This document shows positions 35,872 to 46,824 of a DNA stretch of 64,000 bases, one piece after another. The notes under the pieces were generated by a model. It was not told where the DNA came from, did no database searches, and saw only the letters and a program-made list of their open reading frames with translations. This DNA comes from Datisca glomerata (Eukaryota > Streptophyta > Magnoliopsida > Cucurbitales > Datiscaceae), in assembly GCA_003255025.1 (NCBI GenBank), contig QANY01008723.1, positions 62,001 to 126,000 of the forward strand, in the 5' to 3' direction. Positions within the stretch are counted from its first letter, which is position 1. Each line of letters starts with the position of its first letter. Position numbers and translations under genes: made by a program.

Positions 35872-37772
35872 TTAGCAAAGGAAGTCTTTAAATATTGTAC
35901 ATAATTCACAAAGGAGGTTAATGAAGTTTTGAAGAATTCAGTACTCTTTCTCCTTCTCTCTTTCTCTCTCTTTCTCGAGCTTTGTTCTTCGTTTCCTACT
36001 CTCTCATCTCTCTTTACAACTTTAATGTGCAATCGAGAACATCTCTAAAAATAACAAATGATTTCTTTGTCACGCAAAGATCAAGCACATGCTCTAACTT
36101 AAAGCACATTTTCACTTATGACAACTCTGATTGCAACATGGGCATTACAAAAACAAAAATCGTACAAATTCCATGATCTCTTGATGTTCTTAAAGATAAC
36201 AAAATAAAATATATTTTCTTCTGGTTCTTGAAGAACAAATGTAAAAAAAAATTCAAATTTGAGCATATCTAGATTTCATACTCTTCACAGAACACATTAT
36301 GATAAAAGAATATGAAAACTTGAGTAATGAACATCAGTGGGTTTTCAGCCTGGTCCTAACACAATTCTCATAATAGATTTGTCTTATAGTCAATCATCCA
36401 CGCGCATAAGGTAATATAAATCGTTAACGTCATGTGAGAGACCTATCATGATGAATCAAATTGTCACACACACGTCGTGGCGACTTTTCATAACATTTCT
36501 CATAATAGAGACTGATCTCATCATTATGATTATTTGGAAAGACAACAAGGGAAGCTAACTTTTGTGTGGCTGATAGACAAACAGCATTCCACATTACCAA
36601 TGTCTAATGTCTTCTATACATATGAAAATGATGGTTGACGATCTCAAAAAGAGCCTATTTTCGTTTACTTATTATATATCACTGTAGAAAACGATAGATA
36701 ATCATTTAGACACTCACACAGTCATATTCTTTTCAAAAACTATTTTTACTATTATTAAGTTTTTGGCTTTTACCTATGGAATTGAAAATACACTTTCTCC
36801 CGAAGTATTTGCTACATAAAAGTATTATAAGCATCCTCAACCCCATCAAAGAAATTTAATACCAAGGTCCAATATTAAAATTTAATTGAAAAATGTTGGG
36901 ATGGAAAGAAACAACTACGATGAATTATTTTGTTTCTAGCTACTAAAAATAAAAAATAAAGTGTAATTTGCATATGTAAATATAAAATATATATCACACA
37001 AACATTTATTAACATTCTCAAGTATTTGAAAGTATACTAAATATAATTTTTTTAATTCCCCAAGTATTTGCTTTATAATTATTATAAACACTATCAAATA
37101 TCAATCACAAGAAAGAAACTTAGTAGCATGGTCATTAGTTTTTTTTAAGGAAAACTTCTTTAATATGAAAACGAAAAATCAGGGGTTTTTTGGTAAAAAG
37201 CCAGGGTAGACAACTATAATGAGTATTTGTTTTTGTCTACTAATAATTACAAAAAACAATGTAATATAGAATATGTGTAGATTGGTAGAGCAAACACGTG
37301 CCAACATAGATCGCTACAATTTGATGATATAAGGACCATTTTACCAAGCTGTCTATGCTAAAAAAAAAGCTTCTCTGTTTTAGGTTTTTGGCTTGATACC
37401 ATCAGTCATGCCAGCTTTTCTTGTCCTTCCGTATTCATGACAGTGATAGTAGTCCTCACTCTTCACTCTTTGATCAATTGCCATTTTTTCTTCGTTAATT
37501 ACAAATTTTAATCTTGATCAACTTCTGAAGTTGCGTAGTACTCTTAAACTTTAGAATGAGTCAATTTAATTAGTCTAACAACTTTATTGGTTCAAAAATC
37601 AGTCGTCCACAACCTTATCATCTAATACTTAATCACCGAGTTAAGAAAGATTACCACTAAAGAGTAACAAAATTTAAGTTACTCATCCCGACACAATTAA
37701 TCATTTACTAAATAATACTTGTGGTAATTTTTCTTAGTTGTGCGTTAAGTTTTGACGAACAAGGCTGTTGGC
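35872..37772 (+). other. Copia LTR end and non-coding flank (copy A)
   Basis: 35872-36018 is the end of a copia LTR, pyrimidine-rich (TCTTTCTC repeats) and ending in TTTACA. The following 1.75 kb is AT-rich and shows no genes or RNA. It matches 41619-43373 almost base for base. Confidence 0.65.
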
Positions 37773-37773
37773 N
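37773..37773. other. Single undetermined base, probable scaffold join
   Basis: The duplicated block ends and the copia fragment begins exactly here, so the N probably marks two sequences joined during assembly. Confidence 0.7.
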
Positions 37774-38660
37774 ATTCAACTCCTTATTGACAAACTAAAT
37801 TAGACATATGCTTTAAAAGACCTTGGAAACCTTCATTATTTTCTTGGAATTGAAGTTTACAGAAGTCCTAGTGGAATGAACCCCACACAAAAGAAATACA
37901 GACTTGCTTAAAAAAACAAGAATGGATGGGGCAAAACCAGCTACCTCACCAGCTTGTTCCAGTGTTAAGTTGTCTGCTCATGAAGGAGATCCCTTCACTG
38001 ATATCACCATGTTTAGAAGCACCATAGGTTCTTTACAGTACCTGTCCATAACTAGGCCAGATATAGCCTTCATTGTCAAGAAATTGAGTCAATATCTTCA
38101 CAAACCAACCATTCTTCACTGGTAGGCTTGTAAAAGAATCTTGAGGTACCTAAAAGGAACAATAGATGAAGGCTTACTCATTAAACCATTTAATCAGTGG
38201 ACATAACAATATATTCAGATGCTGATGATCTAGATGACAGACGCATAACATGTGCTTATCTGATTTTTCTTGGCAATAACTTAGTGTCTTGGTCATTAAA
38301 GAAGCAGCAAGAAATCTCTAGATCAAGCACTGAAAGCGAATACAGGTCTATGTCTAATGCTGCTGCTGAAATTCAGTGGTTTCAAAACCTACTTTTTGAA
38401 CTGCATTTTAAGTTTTCTCTTTCACCAATTTTATGGGTTGATAATGTGAGTGCACTGTCATTGGCTTCTAATCCAATATTGCATGCCAGAAGTAAAGCAT
38501 ATTGAGCTAGATGTTCACTTTATTAGAGACAAAGTAACAAACAAAAGTCTGGAAGTGAGATATGCTAGATCAACTTGCAGACGTTTTAACCAAGCTTTCG
38601 ATTTCTTTACTTAAAAAACAAGCTTTCGGTTGTCACTAACCCCTTCAGCTTGATGGTGGG
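37774..38660 (+). pseudogene. Ty1/copia reverse transcriptase C-terminus and RNase H relic
   Basis: It starts inside RT (KDLGNLHYFLGIEV at about 37817-37858). It continues through a broken linker and then RNase H (38197-38505) with the copia landmarks SRSSTESEYRSM and the WVDN segment. A stop lies near 38504, just before the last RNase H motif. The purine run GGTGGG at 38655-38660 serves as polypurine tract. The abrupt start at the N suggests that the rest of the element lies outside this assembly. Confidence 0.85.
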
Positions 38661-41618
38661 TATTAAGCAACATAATCAGCCACATAATCACTCTCGACTT
38701 ATTGACTTGCATGCCATATCAGCTGGGCAACAAACGTCTTCAACAGTTAGCTGTTAATGTCAGTTTTGTAATACTCTTACATTGATTAACTAAGTTGTTA
38801 GTTTAGTTATGAAGTTAGAATTATTGTTAGTTGAATTAGTTACACTACAAGAAACATGGTATTTAGCGACCAAACCTTTAGCCACAGAATGAAATTCGTG
38901 GCTAAAAGCCACCTTTAACGACCAACATTTTTCTTGGTCGCTAGAAGATCTAATTTTTATTCGGGAAAGAAAAAATAGGTGGCGCGCTAATTTTTTGTAA
39001 AGCTTTTGCTGACCAATAAAAGATTTCATCAGTAAAGAGTAAGGTTTTACTGACCAAATAATTTTTTGGTCAGTAAAAACCCATTTTTATCGACGAAGCC
39101 AGTTTTTCCGACCAACTATAAAAGTCATCGCTATAACCTGCGACCAAAACGACACCATTTAAAGAAGATAATAAAACCCTCTCCTTCTCTGCTTCCCCAC
39201 CTCGCTCCCAAGATCCCCTTTCCCCCTCTCAACCCTGCGACGAACGAGCCCTCACCCCGCGCCTCAGAATCCCCTTTCCCTTCTCACCCCCGCGATAGAT
39301 CTCGTTCGTTGTAGCAATTTGCCGCCATACTACTCTTCTTTGTCGTTGTTCTGCCTTGCTCTGCCATTGCCTTCCTCGCCTCCGAGGGTACTGAGTCTCT
39401 CACTTTTCATATTTCTTCTAGTTTACTTGTAATATATTTGCTTAAGGCGGCAACTCCATCCACTAACCATAATCATATTTCCTCGCTCCCACACATACTA
39501 ACCCCAGATCAAGAACCCATCTTTTGAAGCTACAGATTTATCATTTCACAAAATCAATGGCAAAAATGGCAGCAGACACTTCAAAATTCCAGACCCAGAT
39601 CGTAATAAAGCCACCACCTCCTCCATTCGCCACCGATTTTGGCTAAAAACATCCAAGAATTGTAAACTTTTCCATATGAATGTGCCTATGATTATTTCTT
39701 AGGCATCAAATCATGCATGTTTTCCTCTGTTGCAAATTGTTTTAGGCAGTGCTCTATCTTTTCCTTGCGCTCAATTTCAGACAGATATACACATTTTTGT
39801 GTCTACCGTTTTCTACTTAAAGGAATCTCGCTGCTTGTATGTTATAATTATGGCCATTGGTGTTGTTAATTTTATGATGTGCTTGGATATTCATTTTTGT
39901 CCCGTTTCCTCAGATTGAGCTAGGTGGGAGAAATGTGACACTAAAATGTGTCAAATTAAATTCCAATTGGTCTACATTTAACAACATGAGTAACCCTAAT
40001 TTGTGTGTGGCGAATGATTAAGGCCATTTCTTTGTTGTTGTTCCATGGCCACCCCCAAATCAACCAAAGAAGAAGAATGTTTTGCTATGGAGATGGTGGA
40101 GATTGTGATTTGGGTCTGTTTTAATTGGGTTGGTTTTGTTGGTTTTAATTGTGATAGTTGTCTTGTTTGCAGTTCAATATATACAATGTATTTAACTTCT
40201 TGTTTTACTTTCTAGCTATGGTGTTTCAAAGACAAATTTTCTTATCTCAGCTTCTATATGCTATCAAGTTTATTGTTTGTTCTCATTTTATATTCTTCTT
40301 GTATGTAATTTTTTTTGTGTCTTTAACTATTTATAATATGACTAAATTTATGCATATTCATATACTTCCTTTGTGTAGGTATAAGAAGTATTGTCGAGCA
40401 AGCTCAGAATGAGGAGGTTGTTTCCCTTTCTAATATACATATCTTCTTTCTTTTAATTTGTTGTCGTCTTCTTTCTTTTAATTTGTTGTAGAGTAAGTTT
40501 GGAGTTTTTGAAGTACAAGTTTATGTTTCAAGATCAATCAATGGTGTGTGAGACTTGATAGGCTCAATTGTTAAATGCTTCTGCTCTATGTAGGGGTGGC
40601 GATAATCCATAACGGTAAAGCAAATTCTTCAACCAAATCGTGCTAATCCTGTTCAGACCGAGGGTTATCACCTCTTCAACTGGGTATGTAACTCAACTAA
40701 TTATGTTTCTTCTCAGTAATACTACACACTTGTTTATTATGTGAGTTTCTAGATTTTGCTTCTACCAAGTCAAATACAAACTCAGTAGGCTTAAGAAATT
40801 CAAATAATATTTTCCTTTATTGTGTTGGTTTTACAGGAATTCAAAACTTACTTGCTTGGGCTCGTCAACATAAACATGAGTTATAGTATATTTGTTAAGT
40901 TTTGTAGTTGTAACATCAAACTTTAAATACTCTCTTCTTTATTTTTCTTTGGATACATTTGTGAATCAAATCATATAATGAATTACGATTCGAGGATTTG
41001 AAATGAACTATTATATTAATGATATATATATAAAAATATCGGGTTTGATAAATTTTTGATGATGTTAATTGCTATTCTAGGTTATATTAATTACCATTAC
41101 AACATTTTGTAATGTAAAATTTGATCGCCGAAAACATTTTGTGACAAAAAAATCGGCGAAACTTTTTTCTGTGACGAAAAGAAAAATTGGCTGCAAAAAG
41201 GTTTTTGCGACGAAATTTTTTTTGGTCGCGAAAAACCTTTGGCGACCAAATTTTTTTCCATCACGAAACCCTTTCGCGACCAGTTTTTATTATCATCGCG
41301 AAAGTCTTTTATTACCAGTTTTTTTTCATTGCTAAAGGCTAACGGGACGAGATCCAAAGATTCGTTGCAAAAGACTATCGCTGACGAAGCAAAAGCGACA
41401 AAGTTCGCGATGACTTTTTGGGGCTTTAGCAACCAAAATGTTGTTCACTGAAACTCTTGTTTCTTGTAGTGTTAGCAAAGGAAGTCTTTAAATATTGTAC
41501 ATAATTCACAAAGGATGTTAATGAAGTTTTGAAGAATTCAGTACTCTTTCTCCTTCTCTCTTTCTCTCTCTTTCTCGAGCTTTGTTCTTCGTTTCCTACT
41601 CTCTCATCTCTCTTTACA
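38661..41618 (+). mobile_element. Copia 3' LTR interrupted by a CACTA element
   Basis: The LTR runs from TATTAAGC at about 38661 to TTTACA at about 41618. Without the nested CACTA (38843-41471 plus one TTA) it would be about 330 bp, a usual copia LTR size. Its ends are my best estimate, because no partner LTR is in the window. Confidence 0.65.
38843..41471. mobile_element. Non-autonomous CACTA transposon (2629 bp)
   Basis: The terminal inverted repeats are CACTACAAGAAACA (38843-38856) and its complement at 41458-41471. A 3-bp target duplication TTA (38840-38842 and 41472-41474) confirms both ends. Both sub-ends carry clusters of GCGACCAAA / TTTGGTCGC motifs, as expected for transposase-binding subterminal repeats. 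No transposase-like frame exists. The middle (39160-40950) is non-coding, with a pyrimidine-rich stretch at 39180-39400 that could be captured host sequence. Confidence 0.92.
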
Positions 41619-43373
41619 ACTTTAATGTGCAATCGAGAACATCTCTAAAAATAACAAATGATTTCTTTGTCACGCAAAGATCAAGCACATGCTCTAACTT
41701 AAAGCACATTTTCACTTATGACAACTCTGATTGCAACATGGGCATTACAAAAACAAAAATCGTACAAATTCCATGATCTCTTGATGTTCTTAAAGATAAC
41801 AAAATAAAATATATTTTCTTCTCGTTCTTGAAGAACAAATGTAAAAAAAAAAATCAAATTTGAGCAGATCTAGATTTCATACTCTTCACAGAACACATTG
41901 TGATAAAAGAATATGAAAACTTGAGTAATGAACATCAGTGGGTTTTCAGTCTGGTCCTAACACACTTCTCATAATAGATTTGTCTTATAGTCAATCATCC
42001 ACGCGCATAAGGTAATATAAATCGTTAACGTCATGTGAGAGACCTATCATGATGAATCAAATTGTCACACACACGTCGTGGCGACTTTTCAAAACATTTC
42101 TCATAATATAGACTGATCTCATCATTATGATTATTTGGAAAGACAACAAGGGAAGCTAGCTTTTGTGTGGCTGATAGACAAACAGCATTCCACATTACCA
42201 ATGTCTAATGTCTTCTATACATATGAAAATGATGGTTGACGATCTCAAAAAGAGCCTACTTTCGTTTACTTATTATATATCACTGTAGAAAACGATAGAT
42301 AATCATTTAGACACTCACGCAGTCATATTCTTTTCAAAAACTATTTTTACTATTATTAAGTTTTTGGCTTTTACCTATGGAATTGAAAATACACTTTCTC
42401 CCGAAGTATTTGCTACATAAAAGTATTATAAGCATCCTCAACCCCATCAAAGAAATTTAATACCAAGGTCCAATATTAAAATTTAATTGAAAAATGTTGG
42501 GATGGAAAGAAACAACTACGATGAATTATTTTGTTTCTAGCTACTAAAAATAAAAAATAAAGTGTAATTTGCATATGTAAATATAAAATATATATCACAC
42601 AAACATTTATTAACATTCTCAAGTATTTGAAAGTATACTAAATATAATTTTTTTAATTCCCCAAGTATTTGCTTTATAATTATTATAAACACTATCAAAT
42701 ATCAATCACAAGAAAGAAACTTAGTAGCATGGTCATTAGTTTTTTTTAAGGAAAACTTCTTTAATATGAAAACGAAAAATCAGGGGTTTTTTGGTAAAAA
42801 GCCAGGGTAGACAACTATAATGAGTATTTGTTTTTGTCTACTAATAATTACAAAAAACAATGTAATATAGAATATGTGTAGATTGGTAGAGCAAACACGT
42901 GCCAACATAGATCGCTACAATTTGATGATATAAGGACCATTTTACCAAGCTGTCTATGCTAAAAAAAAAGCTTCTCTGTTTTAGGTTTTTGGCTTGATAC
43001 CATCAGTCATGCCAGCTTTTCTTGTCCTTCCGTATTCATGACAGTGATAGTAGTCCTCACTCTTCACTCTTTGATCAATTGCCATTTTTTCTTCGTTAAT
43101 TACAAATTTTAATCTTGATCAACTTCTGAAGTTGCGTAGTACTCTTAAACTTTAGAATGAGTCAATTTAATTAGTCTAACAACTTTATTGGTTCAAAAAT
43201 CAGTCGTCCACAACCTTGTCATCTAATACTTAATCACCGAGTTAAGAAAGATTACCACTAAAGAGTAACAAAATTTAAGTTACTCATCCCGACACAATTA
43301 ATCATTTACTAAATAATACTTGTGGTAATTTTTCTTAGTTGTGCGTTAAGTTTTGACGAACAAGGCTGTTGGC
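39844..43373 (+). repeat. Duplicated block, copy B
   Basis: Counterpart of 34155-37772. Here the CACTA element and copia LTR are complete on the left, so this copy shows the ancestral arrangement. The CACTA was already in the LTR before the duplication, because both copies share the same junction TTTCTTGTAGTG-TTAGC. Confidence 0.9.
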
Positions 43374-44915
43374 GGATAAAATTTGCGAATTACTTGACGC
43401 AGTACATAAAGATGTGCGGTTTATGGGACCAACTCAACGATCTCTAACGATGATTTCGGGTTTCGGGAAATTTCGACAGTATCAGGTTTTGTTAAAAAGG
43501 GTCTCAATTTCAATTGGAAATGTGTCAATGACAACAAATCACGAGCTATACTCGTGAACCCTCTGTTTTGGTCAAATTTCATTGCTCAGACCTCTGAAAA
43601 CGCGTTTTTGTTGTTTTAGGAAAATTTTGTTCCGTTAATAACATTAAGTGGAAAACTCAAATTTACATGCCGTTAGTGGCGTTGTGATCTTGATCATTAT
43701 CGGTTTATTATTATGCATTTATTTCAGATCTTGGAAAAAGTTATTACTTCAGTCATTTGGACGATTTAGGGTTTCATATTTGTATATACTTTGTAGCCCT
43801 AGGAACAATTTCTAGACTTGATTTAACAGACATTGAGAGTTTTATCTAACCATGTTCTTAGCTTTCGGAATTTGGGCGTGAATCAATGAATTTTGATGCA
43901 TGGATATTTAGTATTCATGCGCGAATCAAAGGCTATTAGAACATCATTTTTCATATTTCATACGAAATCTTTTTCATAAATATAAGTCGTTAGGGGCGTA
44001 TACATTGTATTCAAGGAAAGTTTCTTCAATGTCGGGGCTATTTTCCCTACATCGATATTGTAGGGTTCAATAAAATGTTAAAGAAGTTCAACAAATGTGT
44101 TCCGAAGTTCAACAAATCCCTAGATTTTTAATCTATATTTTTGTGCTAAGCTCCTGAGAGAAACTAAGATTGATTGTGTTCTTTTTTTTTATCAAACTCA
44201 AAAAATTCTCATCATTTAAAACAATGAAGAAACATACATCATAGAGGTTTTCTTTACAGGTTTTACCATTCCTGTTATCAGAATACGCACGAGTTATCTG
44301 TAAATCTATACCATTTTCATTTTGGTTAAGGATTTTTATAGACATTTCGTAAAAGAATTTCAATTCTCTCTTTCTTTATTATTTCTTCCCTTTTTCCCAT
44401 GCAAAGATCAAATCAATACTCACTCTCTCACTCTTCTTCTCCTCATTGTTTCCTATATGCTTTCTAGTTCGTTTCCTCCATACTTTCTTATTCAGCAAAG
44501 CAACGAATGTTTGTTTCCTCCATGCATTCCTGTTCAGCGAAGTTCTTCCTCTCAATCGCACTGGTTTTGACCATGACATAGTCGGTTAGGCTTCAATGGT
44601 GGGAATGGTCGAATGGGTACTTAACCAACTCAAATCTATTGGATCTGATCAAAATTCCAGAATAGGTACTTGATGGCACAAAGTGTCAGTGGCTGGAGAA
44701 AACTTGAGACTTGAGAAAACTTTTTTTTTTCGTTTGGATTTTGTGAATTCTTTTACACTTCTTTGGATTATAATTTTGTTGATTAGATATGTTTGTTGAT
44801 TGAAATTTAAATAATTATAAACCGATGAGGGGTTCAAGATTGATTATTATGTGGATGGTGTCAATTTCTGTATCTAGATGGGTCTCTGTATAAATCATTG
44901 CATGAAACAAAATGT
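43374..44915. other. Unassigned sequence between the duplicated block and the palindrome array
   Basis: No convincing gene. The frames here are short and low-complexity. The composition of 43374-44060, with scattered stops and CG-containing words, could be an old LTR, but no partner is seen. Confidence 0.4.
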
Positions 44916-45140
44916 CTACTTGAAGGGTTCAAGTAGTCATAAAACACTACTTGAACCCTTCAAGTATTTACATGCCTCTATATAAAGCCGACGACAACAT
45001 ATAATTAGACTACTTGAATGGTTCAAATAATCTTTTATTTTTACTAGTTGAAGGGTTCAAGTAGTCTATTTTTATCACTAAGTAGTCATTTTTGTCTCCT
45101 GCAGTGATTTATCCAGAGTGCATGTGACTTCTTTGAAGGA

Positions 45141-45422
45141 TTAAAGTAGTAAATAATCACTACTTGAAGGGTTTAAATAGTAACAATTTCTATGGCCTCT
45201 AAAAGTGCTTAAAACAGTGTTTGTGAACACGAAACTGGGTTGCGACGAGTAATCCCCGTCACATATGTAGATCTCTAAATAATATTCGATTTGATATTTT
45301 ACAGGACACGTGGTTCCACCCAAGTTAAAAGTTATGCCCATCCACGTGCCACGATCCGTTAGTTCTAGAAATTCTAAAGTTGCACCATTCACATCACTAC
45401 TTGAACCTTCAAATAGTGACAA
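45141..45422 (-). other. Open frame of 93 codons overlapping palindrome motifs, origin unknown
   Basis: A minus-strand frame whose start is made by a palindrome copy. The middle reads like a real peptide (RGTWMGITFNLGG) and could come from an older element, with palindromes at both ends. I do not recognise it and do not think it is a gene. Confidence 0.2.
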
Positions 45423-46823
45423 GCTTGCTAGACAACATATTTCAAGAGAAAAAATTACTTGAAAGGTTCAAGTAATATTTTATGACTACTTAAACCCTTT
45501 AAGTAATTTTTTTTGCCCGTCAACACTCGTATACCAGGTGACTACTTGAAGGGTTCAAGTAGTTGTTTATGACTAGTTGAACACTTCACGTAATTTTTTT
45601 TAATTCTAAAATCAAAATCACTACTTGAAGGGTTCAAATAATCAGATACAACTACTTGAATCATTCAAGTAATATTTTATTTTTACTTTCAGAATCAAAA
45701 TCATCACTTAAAGGATTCAAGTAGTAAGATACAACTACTTGAACCCTTCAAGTAATATATTTTTTTTTACTTTCAAAATCAAAATCATTACTTGAATGGT
45801 TCAAGTAGTCAGATACAACTACTTGAACTTTTCAAATAATATTTTTTTTACTTTCAGAATCAAAGTCACTAATTAAAGGGTTCAAGTACTCATGTACAAC
45901 TACTTGAACCCTTCAAGTAACAATTTTTTTACTTCTAGAATAAAAATCACTACTTGAAAGATCCAAGTAGTCAAATACAACAACTTGAACCCTACAAGTA
46001 ATATTTTTTTTACTTTCAGAATCAAAATCACTAGTAGAAGGGTTCACGTAGTCAGATACAACTACTTGAATACTTCAAGTAATATTTTTTTAAATTCAAG
46101 AATCAAAATAACTACTTAAAGTGTACATATAGTAAGATACAATTACTTGAACCCATCAAGTAATATATTTCTTTTACTTTCAGAATCAAAATCACTATTT
46201 GAACGATTCAAGTAATCAGATACAACTACTTAAACCCTTCAAGTAATGTTTTTTTTACTTCCCGAATCAAAATCACTACTTGAATGGTTCAAGAAGTCAA
46301 ATACAATTACTTGAACCCTTCACGTAATATTGTTTTTACGTCTAGAATCATAATCACCACTTGAAAGGTTCAAGTAGTTAGATACAACTACTTGAACCCT
46401 TCAAGTAATATTTTTGTTTTAACTTCAAGAATCAAAATCACTACTTGAAGTGTTCAAGTAATCATATATAAACTACTTGAACCCTTCAAGAAATATTTTT
46501 TTTAATTTTAGAATTAAAATCACTACCTGAAGGGTTCAAGTAGTCAGATACAACTATTTGAACCCTTCAAATAATATTTTTTTATTTAGGAAACAAAATT
46601 ACTACTGGAAGAGTTCAAGTAGTCAGATACAACTACTTGAACCCTTCGAGCAATATTTTTTTTATTTTCAGAATCAAAATCATTACTTGCAGGGTCAGTA
46701 GTCAAATACAACTACATGAACCCTTCAAGTAATATATATATTTTTTACTTGCAGAATCAAAATCACTACTTGAAGTGTTCAAGAAGTTAGATACAACTAT
46801 TTGAACCCTTCAAGTAATATTTT

Positions 46824-46824
46824 N
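46824..46824. other. Single undetermined base between two copies of a 233-bp block
   Basis: 46591-46823 and 46825-47058 are almost the same, and the N lies exactly between them. This is the pattern of two overlapping contig ends placed side by side instead of merged. Confidence 0.75.

Larger units (their letters stand above)
34155..37772 (+). repeat. Duplicated block, copy A
   Basis: Nearly identical to 39844-43373 (offset 5689 at the left, 5600 near 35871, 5601 at the right; the difference is small indels). It contains the right part of a CACTA element, the end of a copia LTR and about 1.75 kb of non-coding flank. The left edge abuts the pararetrovirus relic. The right edge is exactly the single N at 37773. 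Confidence 0.9.
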
